From NCBI GenBank assembly GCA_035455265.1, contig DATIFK010000002.1:1-64000 (forward strand): a stretch of 64,000 nucleotides of DNA, given 5' to 3'. Origin of the DNA: MGOM01 sp035455265 (GTDB taxonomy: Bacteria; Chloroflexota; Anaerolineae; Anaerolineales; E44-bin32). How positions within the stretch are numbered: the stretch's first letter is position 1; each line of letters starts with the position of its first letter. Both the position numbers and the translations under genes were made by a program. Of this stretch, positions 44,104 through 51,961 are shown one piece after another. The notes under the pieces were generated by a model. The model was given only the letters and a program-made list of their open reading frames with translations, was not told the DNA's origin and did not search any database.

Positions 44104-45123
44104 CTACGCCACCGCCCACCAATCCCGGCCTTCAGCCAGATTCATTCCTTTCAGCCGGGTCCGGATGATCTCGCGTGCCCCGCGCGCTCCGACGGCGGCA
44201 AGCACGACCGTCCCGGGCGTCGCGTGCAACAGCTCCGTTAGGTCGTCGGGCGCGTGGATCGGTTTCCCCCGGCGGCTACGGCCGATCTTCACCGGATCGA
44301 TGTCAATGAAAGCCAGCAACGGCGCCCCCTCGCGCACGAGATGCTTGCCGAGTCGGCGCCCGATGGCTCCGGCGCCCCAGACGATGACCCCGGGTGCCTG
44401 CCGCAGCGGACCCTGCATCAAGTAGTGGGCCTTGGCGCGCAGGAAGTTCTCCACCGAGTAGCGCGAGTCGGTGCGCGTCGCCCGCGCCGGGTGGTCCCGC
44501 CAGGCCATCAGCGGGCGTTCGACCTTGGCGAAGCGCGCGCCGGCCAGGTGCATCCGCAGCCACAGATCGTAGTCCTCCGGCCAACCGTGATCCTGGTAGC
44601 CGCCCAAGCGATCGAGCCAGCTGCGGCGCACCATCACCGAAGGATGGACCAGAGGGCTCTCGACGAACATCTCACGGGCGATGGCCTCTGGCGTGGTCAG
44701 CCCGTTCAACCATTCGATGTAGAGGCGAAAGCCTTCCCTGATCTCCTCCGGCGGGAACCCCTCCACCAGGCAGCCGACGGCGGCCAGGTCCGGCTCGGCC
44801 GCCAGCCGGTCCCACTGTGCCTGCAGCCGATCGGGGTAGGCGAGGTCATCGGCGTCGTGGCGGGCGATGACATCCGCCCGACAGGCCTTCCAGCCTGCGT
44901 TGAGCGCTTCGATGAGACCGGCGTGCGCCCGGCGGACCACGCGGAGGCGCGCATCGCGCGCCGCCCACGCCTCCAGCCGACCGGCGGTGGCGTCGCTCGA
45001 GCCGTCGTCGACGGCGATCAGTTCGAGGTCGTTCAGAGATTGAGCCAGAATCGATTCGACCGCGGCGTCGACTGTCGCCTCCGCGTTGTAGCATGGCATC
45101 AGGACGGAGACGCGAGGAGTCAT
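44104..45123 (-). CDS. Family 2 glycosyltransferase with a C-terminal Rossmann-like domain
   Basis: 339 residues. The GT-A domain (1-220) shows SVLMPCYNAEATVDAAVES, ELIAVDDGSSDAT, ARHDADDLAYPDR (the DxD-type metal site) and WPEDYDLWLRM. Residues about 245-335 form a second domain with VIVWGAGAIGRRLGKHL and FIDIDPVKIGRSRRGKPI, resembling the nucleotide-binding domain before PglD-like acyltransferases but without the acyltransferase repeats. It probably adds a sugar to a surface polymer. The start codon lies at the very edge of a heptanucleotide element and has no ribosome-binding site. Confidence 0.82.
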   Translation of the reverse strand: MTPRVSVLMPCYNAEATVDAAVESILAQSLNDLELIAVDDGSSDATAGRLEAWAARDARLRVVRRAHAGLIEALNAGWKACRADVIARHDADDLAYPDRLQAQWDRLAAEPDLAAVGCLVEGFPPEEIREGFRLYIEWLNGLTTPEAIAREMFVESPLVHPSVMVRRSWLDRLGGYQDHGWPEDYDLWLRMHLAGARFAKVERPLMAWRDHPARATRTDSRYSVENFLRAKAHYLMQGPLRQAPGVIVWGAGAIGRRLGKHLVREGAPLLAFIDIDPVKIGRSRRGKPIHAPDDLTELLHATPGTVVLAAVGARGAREIIRTRLKGMNLAEGRDWWAVA

Positions 45124-45268
45124 CAGTTATCAGTTATCAGTTATCAGTTTCTTGCAGCTTCAGGGCAATCATATGACCGAAGGCCCGCGGCGGCTCAGTC
45201 GGATGATGAGAACTGACCGTGCAGGCCAGGACAGGTATTGACTGATGACTGATGACTGGTGACTGACG
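45121..45268. repeat. Heptanucleotide inverted-arm element filling the glycosyltransferase-dppC gap
   Basis: Left arm CAGTTAT three times plus CAGTTTC; right arm ACTGATG-ACTGATG-ACTGGTG-ACTGACG-ACT in the opposite orientation. It reaches the start codon of the glycosyltransferase (45121-45123) and ends at the stop of the ABC permease gene. Confidence 0.8.
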
Positions 45269-45269
45269 A

Positions 45270-46241
45270 CTACGTTTCCCCGAGTTTCGTTCCCTGTCGT
45301 CCGAGGCGTGGATCGAGGGCGTCCCGCAGGCCGTCACCCAGAAGGTTGAAGCCCAGCACGGTCAGCATGATGGCGAGGCCCGGGAAGAACACCAAGTGCG
45401 GAGCGGTGAAGACCTGGTTGCGGTCCTTGCCGAGCATCGATCCCCACTCCGGGGTCGGCGGCTGGGCCCCCAGGCCGAGGAAGGACAGCGCCGCAGCGTC
45501 CAGGATGGCGGTAGCGATGCCGAGCGTCCCCTGGACGATCAGCGGAGTCAACGCGTTCGGCAAGACCGAACGAAACAGGATCGTCCCCATGCCGGCGCCG
45601 AGGGCGCGCGAGGCAGCGACAAAGTCGCTCTCTTTGACCGACAGCACGCTGGCGCGGACCACCCGGGCGTAGATGGGGATCGACACAATCCCGATCGCCA
45701 GCAGGGCGTTGATCAGACCGGGTCCGAGCACCGCCACGATGGCGATCGCCAACAGAAGCGAGGGGAAGGCGAGCAAGACGTCCATGACGCGCATGATGAC
45801 GTCTTCGACCCATCCGCCCAGGTAACCAGCCAGCGCGCCGAGCACTGTCCCTACCGCGATGGCGAAACCCACCGAGACGATGCCGATGATGAGCGAATAG
45901 CGCGAGCCGTAGAGCACCCGGCTGAACAGGTCGCGCACGTTGCTGTCGATCCCCATGAAGTGCTGCGGTTGGTCGCTCGGGCAGCCGAGCAGGTGGATGC
46001 ACGGTGGTTGCCGCGCCCCCACAGGCTCGATTCCGATCAGGACCTGATACGGGTCGTACGGGGCAATGTAGGTGGCGGTGAGAGCGATCAGGACCAGGGC
46101 CCCCAGCATGGCTGCGCCGACCATGGCCGAACGGCGCTGGAAGAGCCGCCGCCACGTCGTGCGCCACAGGCTGACCGGCTGGCCGGCCAGGCTTTCGGCC
46201 GGCAGAAGACGTACGCCGGGAGAGGTGCTGTCGGCCGTCAC
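45270..46241 (-). CDS. Oligopeptide ABC transporter permease, DppC type
   Basis: 323 residues with about six membrane helices. The EAA-type ATPase-contact loop is ASRALGAGMGTILFRSVLPN, and FLGLGAQPPTPEWGSML is the DppC/OppC signature. It pairs with the DppB-like gene 8 nt upstream. GTG 46241 follows a GGGGAA stretch. The operon holds the binding protein and both permeases but no ATPase subunit within this window. Confidence 0.9.
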   Translation of the reverse strand: MTADSTSPGVRLLPAESLAGQPVSLWRTTWRRLFQRRSAMVGAAMLGALVLIALTATYIAPYDPYQVLIGIEPVGARQPPCIHLLGCPSDQPQHFMGIDSNVRDLFSRVLYGSRYSLIIGIVSVGFAIAVGTVLGALAGYLGGWVEDVIMRVMDVLLAFPSLLLAIAIVAVLGPGLINALLAIGIVSIPIYARVVRASVLSVKESDFVAASRALGAGMGTILFRSVLPNALTPLIVQGTLGIATAILDAAALSFLGLGAQPPTPEWGSMLGKDRNQVFTAPHLVFFPGLAIMLTVLGFNLLGDGLRDALDPRLGRQGTKLGET

Positions 46242-46249
46242 GCATTCCC

Positions 46250-47317
46250 CTAGGGGAGCCGGATGCGCGGGTCGAGGTAGGTGTAGGACAGATCGACGAG
46301 CATGTTGATGGCGACGTAGCCGAAGGCGATGACCAGAGTGAACGCCTGGATGATCGGGTAGTCGCGGGCGGTGATGGCCTCGAACAGGATGCGGCCGACG
46401 CCCGCCAAACCAAAGACGGTTTCCGTCAACACCGCCCCGCCCAGCAGTCCGCCGAGCGACAGGCCGATGATGGTGACCACAGGTAGCAGAGCGTTGCGCA
46501 GCGCGTGCCTCATCACCAGGCGCGCCCGCGGCACGCCCTTGGCTTTGGCCGCCCGGATGTACTCCTGCCCCAGGACGTCCAGCAGGCTGGAGCGGGTCAT
46601 CCGGGCGATGATCGACAGCGGGATGGTCGACAGGGCCATCGCCGGCAGGATCAAGTGCTTGAGCACGTCGAACAGGACCGGCCAGTTGAACGTCAGCAGG
46701 GAGTTGAAGATATACAGATTGGCGAAGAACTCCATCACCTTGTAGAAGCCTGTCGTGGTGTCGAAGTTCAGACCCCACACCTGGAAGAAGGGCGTGGCCG
46801 TCAGCCCGGCGGTGATCCTTCCCGACGGAGGCAGGATCCCGAGTACGATCGAAAACAGGTAGGCCAGCATCAGGCCCAACCAGAACACCGGCATCGAAAC
46901 GCCGATATTGGCTCCGGCCATCGTAGCGATATCGACCGGGGAATTGTGCCGGATGGCGGAGATGATCCCGGCGGGCACGCCGACGATGATCGCCAACAGC
47001 AGCGCCGCCATGCTCAATTCGATGGTCATGGGCAGACGTTCAGCGAGGATGATCGAGACCGGGCGGCTGAAGCGGATGGATTCACCGAAGTCGGCCCGGA
47101 CCATATTGCCCATGTAGATGAAGAACTGCGTCGTGATCGGGCGGTCGAGGCCCATGAGGTGATTCCAGCGGGCACACACCTCTTCGGTGGCATGCTCACC
47201 CAGCATCGCCCGGCACGGATCGCCCGGGATCAGGCGGGCCAATACGAACACGGCCACCAGGATCCCGAACAGGACCGGGATTGAAGTCAACAAGCGGCGA
47301 ACGGTGTACTGCACCAT
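46250..47317 (-). CDS. Oligopeptide ABC transporter permease, DppB type
   Basis: 355 residues. N-terminal RRLLTSIPVLFGILVAVFVL helix, LIPGDPCRAMLGE and the EAA loop RAAKAKGVPRARLVMRHALRN are typical of DppB/OppB. The insertion between helices 3 and 4 (about residues 165-215) is longer than in E. coli DppB, as in many related proteins. ATG 47317 was chosen over a TTG 18 nt upstream. It lies 109 nt after the binding-protein gene. Confidence 0.9.
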   Translation of the reverse strand: MVQYTVRRLLTSIPVLFGILVAVFVLARLIPGDPCRAMLGEHATEEVCARWNHLMGLDRPITTQFFIYMGNMVRADFGESIRFSRPVSIILAERLPMTIELSMAALLLAIIVGVPAGIISAIRHNSPVDIATMAGANIGVSMPVFWLGLMLAYLFSIVLGILPPSGRITAGLTATPFFQVWGLNFDTTTGFYKVMEFFANLYIFNSLLTFNWPVLFDVLKHLILPAMALSTIPLSIIARMTRSSLLDVLGQEYIRAAKAKGVPRARLVMRHALRNALLPVVTIIGLSLGGLLGGAVLTETVFGLAGVGRILFEAITARDYPIIQAFTLVIAFGYVAINMLVDLSYTYLDPRIRLP

Positions 47318-47425
47318 CGATAAGGACCTTGCCAACCAGCCGGACGTTCTTGGGGAAAGCCGCGGGGCGGGAGGCGTTGGGCTTCCCGCCCCGCGGTTCC
47401 CTTCAGGTCAAAGCCTGGATTCCGA

Positions 47426-49102
47426 TCAGCCTGGCGGCAGGTTCATCAGGCTTGTCCAGAGGTACGAGTAGTACTCCCACTGGTTGGTGTTGCCGACGTG
47501 GAGCGGCGACGAGGCGTCGAGCCCCATGGTGAAGGTCGCCACGACGTCATTGGCGTCGAAGGACGTGCCGTCGTGGAACTTGACGCCCTGACGCAGCGCG
47601 CAGGTCCACACGGACAGGTCGTCGTTCGGAGTGCACGACGTCGCCAGCGCCGGCTCGGGGACGGCCTCGTTCGGCGGGTAGGCATACATGCCTTCGACCA
47701 CCTGCGTGCAGCCGCGCAGCGACTCGCCGTCCGTCTCATCAGCGCAGAACAGGCTGATAGGCTCGGCATTCTGCATGAAGACGAACGTGTCGCCGGAGCC
47801 CGGGGACGAGAAGGCGAAGCGCTCTTCCGTCAGCGGGCTGGCTTGCGGGACCCCGACGTCGGCGCGGTAGGCTGCCGCCGAGGCGCCGTGAGCAACCGGC
47901 ACCATGGGGACCAGCTCGCGGATGGCGTTGTTGGCCTGGGTGTAGATGGCCGTGGCTTGCGCCGGATCGGCGATGGCCGCGCCCTGCTTCAGCAGGTCAT
48001 AGATCTCCGGGAAGGGGTTGCCGAACTGCGGGTTCGCCTCACCGAAGTGGAAGTCGAGGAAGTTCGTGATGTGCGGGTAGTCGGCGCCCCAGCCGAGCAG
48101 GTACAGGCCGTCGAGCCGTCCGGCGCCCGACTCCTCGATGAACGCGCCCGACTCCATCACCTCGATGGTGGCGTCGATGTTCAGGTTCTGCTTGAGCTGA
48201 GCCTGGATCTCCTCAGCCACACGACCGACTTCCGGCAGGTAGCCGCGGACGACGTCGCGATAGAACAGCTTGGTCGAGAAGCCGTCGGGGAAGCCGGCAT
48301 CCGCCAGAAGTTGCTTGGCGGCGGTGGGGTCGAAGTCATACCACGGGTCGCCGTCGCAGCCGTTGGGGATTTCGCACGGCGTGAAGTGGGTCGCCACCAC
48401 CGAGCCCGCCGGGTAGAACGTGTCGACGATCCGCTGGCGGTCGATGCCCATGGCGATGGCCTTGCGTACATTGACATCGTCGAAGGGCTCGAAGGTGTTG
48501 GTCATCGCGATGTAGAAGATGTTGAGCGCGGCGCGGTCGATCAGCTGAAGATTCGGGTCACCCTTGATGACGGCGAAGTCATCCGGGCCGGGATTGTCGA
48601 TCCCGTTGACGGTGCCGGCCTGCAGCTCGAGCGTGCGGGCCGCCGACTCGGCGCTCCAGCGGAAGACCAGGGTCTTGGCCTTGGCCGCCTCGCCCCAGTA
48701 GTCGTCGAAGCGAGTGAAGGTCAGGCTCTCGCCGGCCGTCCACTGCGAAACCTGGTACGGTCCGGTGCCGACGGGCGAGCGCAGGCGGACTTCCGCCGGG
48801 GTGTCGGCCTTCGATTCGTACTCCAGCCATTCCTGCGGGTAGATACCGAACACGTCGAAGGCTATCTTCTGCAGGAAGGCCGGGTCCGGCTGGCACATGG
48901 TGAATTCGACGGTGTACTGATCGAGCGCCTTGACGCTCCTCATCAGGCCGCCATAGTCACAGTTGCCGGCATCCAGGACCATCGGCTCGCTGTACTTGAC
49001 CTCCGCATAGGGACGCGGCGGGCCGGCTGGCGCACAGGCCGCCAGGACCATGGCCAGGGCGACGAGCGCACCGAGGCCTGCAAACAACGAACGGCGTTTC
49101 AC
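47426..49102 (-). CDS. Oligopeptide-binding lipoprotein with circularly permuted domain order
   Basis: 558 residues. A lipoprotein signal with lipobox LAAC at about residue 26, then a family 5 solute-binding domain in unusual order. Residues about 45-435 hold what is normally the middle and C-terminal part (ALDQYTVEFTM, SPVGTGPYQVSQW, FDDYWGEAAKAKTLVFRW, VRKAIAMGIDRQRIV). The normal N-terminal part follows at 438-558: MQNAEPISLFCADETDGESL, then VWTCALRQGVKFHDGTSFDA and NDVVATFTMGLD. All segments appear once and are intact. GTG 49102 has AGGAGAGCCC before it. It should deliver peptides to the DppBC pair. Confidence 0.85.
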   Translation of the reverse strand: MKRRSLFAGLGALVALAMVLAACAPAGPPRPYAEVKYSEPMVLDAGNCDYGGLMRSVKALDQYTVEFTMCQPDPAFLQKIAFDVFGIYPQEWLEYESKADTPAEVRLRSPVGTGPYQVSQWTAGESLTFTRFDDYWGEAAKAKTLVFRWSAESAARTLELQAGTVNGIDNPGPDDFAVIKGDPNLQLIDRAALNIFYIAMTNTFEPFDDVNVRKAIAMGIDRQRIVDTFYPAGSVVATHFTPCEIPNGCDGDPWYDFDPTAAKQLLADAGFPDGFSTKLFYRDVVRGYLPEVGRVAEEIQAQLKQNLNIDATIEVMESGAFIEESGAGRLDGLYLLGWGADYPHITNFLDFHFGEANPQFGNPFPEIYDLLKQGAAIADPAQATAIYTQANNAIRELVPMVPVAHGASAAAYRADVGVPQASPLTEERFAFSSPGSGDTFVFMQNAEPISLFCADETDGESLRGCTQVVEGMYAYPPNEAVPEPALATSCTPNDDLSVWTCALRQGVKFHDGTSFDANDVVATFTMGLDASSPLHVGNTNQWEYYSYLWTSLMNLPPG

Positions 49103-49265
49103 GGGCTCTCCTCCATTCATAAGGGTCGGGTACGGGGAACCGCACGATCCGAGTTGCTGAGCCATCCACCTCCTCTGCCCGATAGGGCCACGGCCCGAAG
49201 GCGGGCCGATCGTGGGGATGTATCGTTGCGGCTGTGAATCAGGGGTCGCTTTGGCGTGATTTGCT

Positions 49266-49271
49266 ATTCTA
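49266..49271 (-). promoter_or_regulatory. Putative -10 box (TAGAAT) of the binding-protein operon
   Basis: GCTAGAATAGC on the minus strand, about 163 nt before the GTG. The long leader contains a hairpin GGCCCGAAGGCGGGCC (about 49191-49206). No other gene is supported in this 351-nt gap. Confidence 0.45.
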
Positions 49272-49380
49272 GCAGGAATCAGGCGGTCGTCAAACAGGCG
49301 TCCGGCGCTTGGAAGCGTCGCTGGAGGCCCCCGCAGGCTGGCGGAGGCGTCCTCAGGGTAAGGCCTGCGGCCACGAGAAC

Positions 49381-49457
49381 GGCGGACGGCTGATAGCGGA
49401 TGGCCCCCGGAAGAACACCCCACTCGGACCGCGGACCGCCCGCTATCAGCTTCCTAT
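49381..49457. repeat. Heptanucleotide inverted-arm element after glgC
   Basis: Left arm GGCGGAC-GGCTGAT-AGCGGAT and right arm CCGCCCGCTATCAGC in the opposite orientation (CCGCTATCAGC-type pairing) around about 30 nt. The right arm touches the glgC stop codon. Confidence 0.65.
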
Positions 49458-50713
49458 GGCCCGACCCTCGTCCCATCCGGCAGAACGGCGTTCTTGGGAA
49501 CGACGACGATGCCGTCCCGCACCGACCAAGCCGCCTCATCGAGGTCCGTCCCGGGCGGGAAGGGCTCGATTTGCACCCGGCGGCCGATGCGGGCGTTCTT
49601 GTCCACGATGGCCCCCCGAATCCTGGAGCCGGCTCCCACGCCGATCGCCGGAGCGGATGCCGGCGCCGGCGGCGCCTCCGACTCGTAGTAGTCGGCCCCC
49701 ATCATGACGGTATCCTGAATGCTCACGTCGTCGCCGATCAGGGAACGAATGCCGACGACGGTGTGAACGATTTCGGCGCCCTCGACCAGACAGCCGTCCG
49801 CCAGCAGCACGCGGTCGAGGCGGACGTCGTAGATGCGCGAGCCGGGCAGCAGGCGCGGCCGGGTGTAGATCGGCGCCACCGGATCGTGGAACGAAAAGAG
49901 CGGGTTCGGGCCCACCAGAGCCAGATTGGCCTCGTAGAAAGCCCGGATCGATCCGATGTCCTCCCAGTAGCCGTCGAAGACGTAGCCGAAGACGCGGTGG
50001 GAGGCGATCGCCGCCGGGAGCACGCCGCCTCCGAAATCGTCATGCGGTCCGGCGAGCATCTCCGTCAGGGCCGGGCGGCGGAAGATGTAGATCCCCATCG
50101 AGCCGACAAACGGGAAGCTCGGATCCGGCCGGCTGACCAGGCTCTCCAGCACAGACGGGTCGCGCGGCTTCTCGGCGAAGGCGGTGATGCGGCCATCCCC
50201 CGCCAGACGCAGCACGCCGTAGCGGGCCGCGTCCTCCCCGCGGATCGGCCGAACGGCGACCGTCACATCGGCCTCGACTTGGCGGTGGAACTCGATCAGG
50301 CCGCCGTAGTCCATCCGATACAGATGGTCGCCGGCCAGAATCAGCACATCCTGGGCGTGCGTCGCCTCGATCTCGAAGAGCTGCTTGCGAACGGCGTCGG
50401 CCGTCCCCTGGTACCAGTCCAGGTTGGTCGTCGTTTGCTCCGCCGCCAGGATCTGCACCCAGCCCGGATGGAACAGATCGAAGTGGTAGGTTTGCGAGAT
50501 GTGGCGGTGGAGCGAGGCGGAGTTGAACTGCGTCAGGATCGAGACCTGGTGGACGCCGGAGTTGAGGCAGTTGCTGAGCGGGATGTCGATCAGTCGGTAC
50601 TTGCCGGCGATCGGCACCGCCGGCTTGGCGCGCTCGCGCGTCAACGGCCACAGCCGAGTGCCCCGCCCTCCGCCCAGAATGACGGCCAGGACCCGCTCGT
50701 GCGAACCCGCCAT
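49454..50713 (-). CDS. glgC: Glucose-1-phosphate adenylyltransferase
   Basis: 419 residues, normal length. Makes ADP-glucose for glycogen. The N-terminal nucleotidyltransferase domain carries LGGGRGTRLWPLTRERAKPAVP (by position, residues 13-34), the catalytic Asp in AGDHLYRMDY and the glucose-1-phosphate site (FAEKPRD). The C-terminal left-handed beta-helix follows from about residue 290. No other glycogen gene is adjacent. TAGAAT lies exactly 6 nt before the ATG, so the message is predicted to be leaderless. Confidence 0.93.
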   Translation of the reverse strand: MAGSHERVLAVILGGGRGTRLWPLTRERAKPAVPIAGKYRLIDIPLSNCLNSGVHQVSILTQFNSASLHRHISQTYHFDLFHPGWVQILAAEQTTTNLDWYQGTADAVRKQLFEIEATHAQDVLILAGDHLYRMDYGGLIEFHRQVEADVTVAVRPIRGEDAARYGVLRLAGDGRITAFAEKPRDPSVLESLVSRPDPSFPFVGSMGIYIFRRPALTEMLAGPHDDFGGGVLPAAIASHRVFGYVFDGYWEDIGSIRAFYEANLALVGPNPLFSFHDPVAPIYTRPRLLPGSRIYDVRLDRVLLADGCLVEGAEIVHTVVGIRSLIGDDVSIQDTVMMGADYYESEAPPAPASAPAIGVGAGSRIRGAIVDKNARIGRRVQIEPFPPGTDLDEAAWSVRDGIVVVPKNAVLPDGTRVGP

Positions 50714-50719
50714 GGCCTC

Positions 50720-50725
50720 ATTCTA
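50720..50725 (-). promoter_or_regulatory. -10 box (TAGAAT) of glgC
   Basis: TAGAAT, six bases (GAGGCC), then ATG on the minus strand. Confidence 0.55.
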
Positions 50726-50849
50726 CGGCGAAATGGAGATGGGCTCCCACCCCCCGCCAATGCCCGGCAGGCCCGAGAGGGGCAACGGATGGGGGACAGG
50801 GGCGGGTAGCAGCTGGCTGGCGGCCGGTGGCAGTGCCGGGGGTGAGGAC

Positions 50850-51053
50850 CTACCTCCGCACCTCGCCCTCGACTTCGAAGCCCAGTCGTTCACCGGGAGC
50901 GGCACCGTAGTCGGTCAGGTCCTCCAGGGTCAGGCGGACGCGGAACGGGCCGGGGTGCGATGAGCGCGCCAGGTGCCGGATCACGGCTTCGTCGGCCCCG
51001 ACGCCGAAGGTTTTCAGCAGGCGGCGGATGTCATCGCGGCTTGGGCTGTCCAT
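50850..51053 (-). CDS. Small conserved-looking protein, unknown
   Basis: 67 residues, no membrane segment. The N-terminal part reads like a short helix (DDIRRLLKTFGVGADEAVIRHL, residues 7-28) and the rest is beta-rich. I do not recognise a family. It is called a gene because of a strong GGAGGAG ribosome-binding site 6 nt before the ATG. It is probably co-transcribed with the DUF92 gene that ends 20 nt upstream of it. Confidence 0.65.
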   Translation of the reverse strand: MDSPSRDDIRRLLKTFGVGADEAVIRHLARSSHPGPFRVRLTLEDLTDYGAAPGERLGFEVEGEVRR

Positions 51054-51072
51054 CGTCTCCTCCGGTCCGAGT

Positions 51073-51888
51073 CTACATAGTCAGGAACAGGGCGATCGCC
51101 GCGCCCACGATTGACGCCGCCAGATTGACGCCGTCGTTGCGCAGCCAGGGCCATCCCCGCAGGCGCCGGGTGGCCGTCCCGCAGATGTGAGTAGGATGGC
51201 GCTCGGTCTCCTTGCCGCACGCGGGGCACCAATAGATCGCCTGCACGGTGGCGCCGAGCAGGCTGTCGGCCAGCGAGCCGAAGAACCCGCCAAGCGTTGC
51301 GGCCACGCCCAGGGCCGTACCGGCCGAAGGTCCCTGGAGCGCAGCGTAAGGGGCAGCGAGCCCGGCTGGCAAACCGATCAGGGCCGCGCCTCCGATGGCT
51401 GCCAGCAGACCCTCGACACTGGCCGCACCGGAGGTTCCGGGTTCGACGAGGCGCCCATCGGTCAGCCGCCGCGGCCAGCCTCGCGCCAAGACACCCAGCT
51501 CGGTGGCCCATGTGTCGGCGTTGACGGCGGCCAGCGCGCCGGCAATCGCCGCCAGCCAGCGGGGGTCGCGCGTGAGCCCATAGGCGAGCGAGGCGGCTGC
51601 CGCCACACCGCCGTTGGCCAACACCTGGCCGGCATCGCGTTCGCCGCCCTTGTCGAAGGCGGCCGCCACCGCCACCTTGCGCGCTGCACCCGCCCGCGAA
51701 AGCAGGCTCGAGGAGATGAAGAACGTCATCAGCAACAGGGCCGGCAGGAGACCGCCGAATCCAAACGTGATCGATCCCACCAACACGGCCGCCCAGGCCC
51801 CACTTGGAGCGAGTGCTCGGGCGCGGCGGGCCAGGAAGGCCACCCCAACGGCCAGAGCGATCCCCACCGCTACCTGTGTGGAATTCAT
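51073..51888 (-). CDS. DUF92 family membrane protein
   Basis: 271 residues with about six membrane helices. The family block is FDKGGERDAGQVLANGGVAA followed by NADTWATELGVL and GFFGSLADSLLGATVQA, matching DUF92/TIGR00297. The family may act on polyprenyl phosphates: some members are phytyl-phosphate kinases, but bacterial ones are mostly uncharacterised. CPACGKETERHPTHICG adds a possible zinc site typical of this branch. The ATG at 51888 begins the first helix; an in-frame start far upstream is rejected. Three DnaA-box-like motifs lie just upstream. Confidence 0.85.
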   Translation of the reverse strand: MNSTQVAVGIALAVGVAFLARRARALAPSGAWAAVLVGSITFGFGGLLPALLLMTFFISSSLLSRAGAARKVAVAAAFDKGGERDAGQVLANGGVAAAASLAYGLTRDPRWLAAIAGALAAVNADTWATELGVLARGWPRRLTDGRLVEPGTSGAASVEGLLAAIGGAALIGLPAGLAAPYAALQGPSAGTALGVAATLGGFFGSLADSLLGATVQAIYWCPACGKETERHPTHICGTATRRLRGWPWLRNDGVNLAASIVGAAIALFLTM

Positions 51889-51898
51889 GGGGGATCTC

Positions 51899-51950
51899 TG
51901 TGGAGAACCCGTGTCGGAGCTGTGGATAAGGGCCGAATCCCTGTGGAAAA
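51899..51950 (+). other. Cluster of three DnaA-box-like 9-mers
   Basis: TGTGGAGAA (51899), TGTGGATAA (51921) and TGTGGAAAA (51942), all in one orientation and 21-22 bp apart. The middle one is the exact reverse complement of the consensus TTATCCACA. They fill the 73-nt gap upstream of the DUF92 gene. No dnaA, dnaN or AT-rich stretch is near, so an origin is not supported; DnaA-controlled expression is possible. Confidence 0.45.
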
Positions 51951-51961
51951 CATGGGGAAGG

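Noticed and set aside
45121..45268. CRISPR-like array
   Set aside because: The repeats are 7 bp, contiguous, and in opposite orientation on the two sides, with no spacers and no cas genes.
51889..51961. Replication origin
   Set aside because: The DnaA-like boxes are real, but dnaA, dnaN, gyr genes and an AT-rich unwinding region are missing nearby; kept only as a regulatory possibility.
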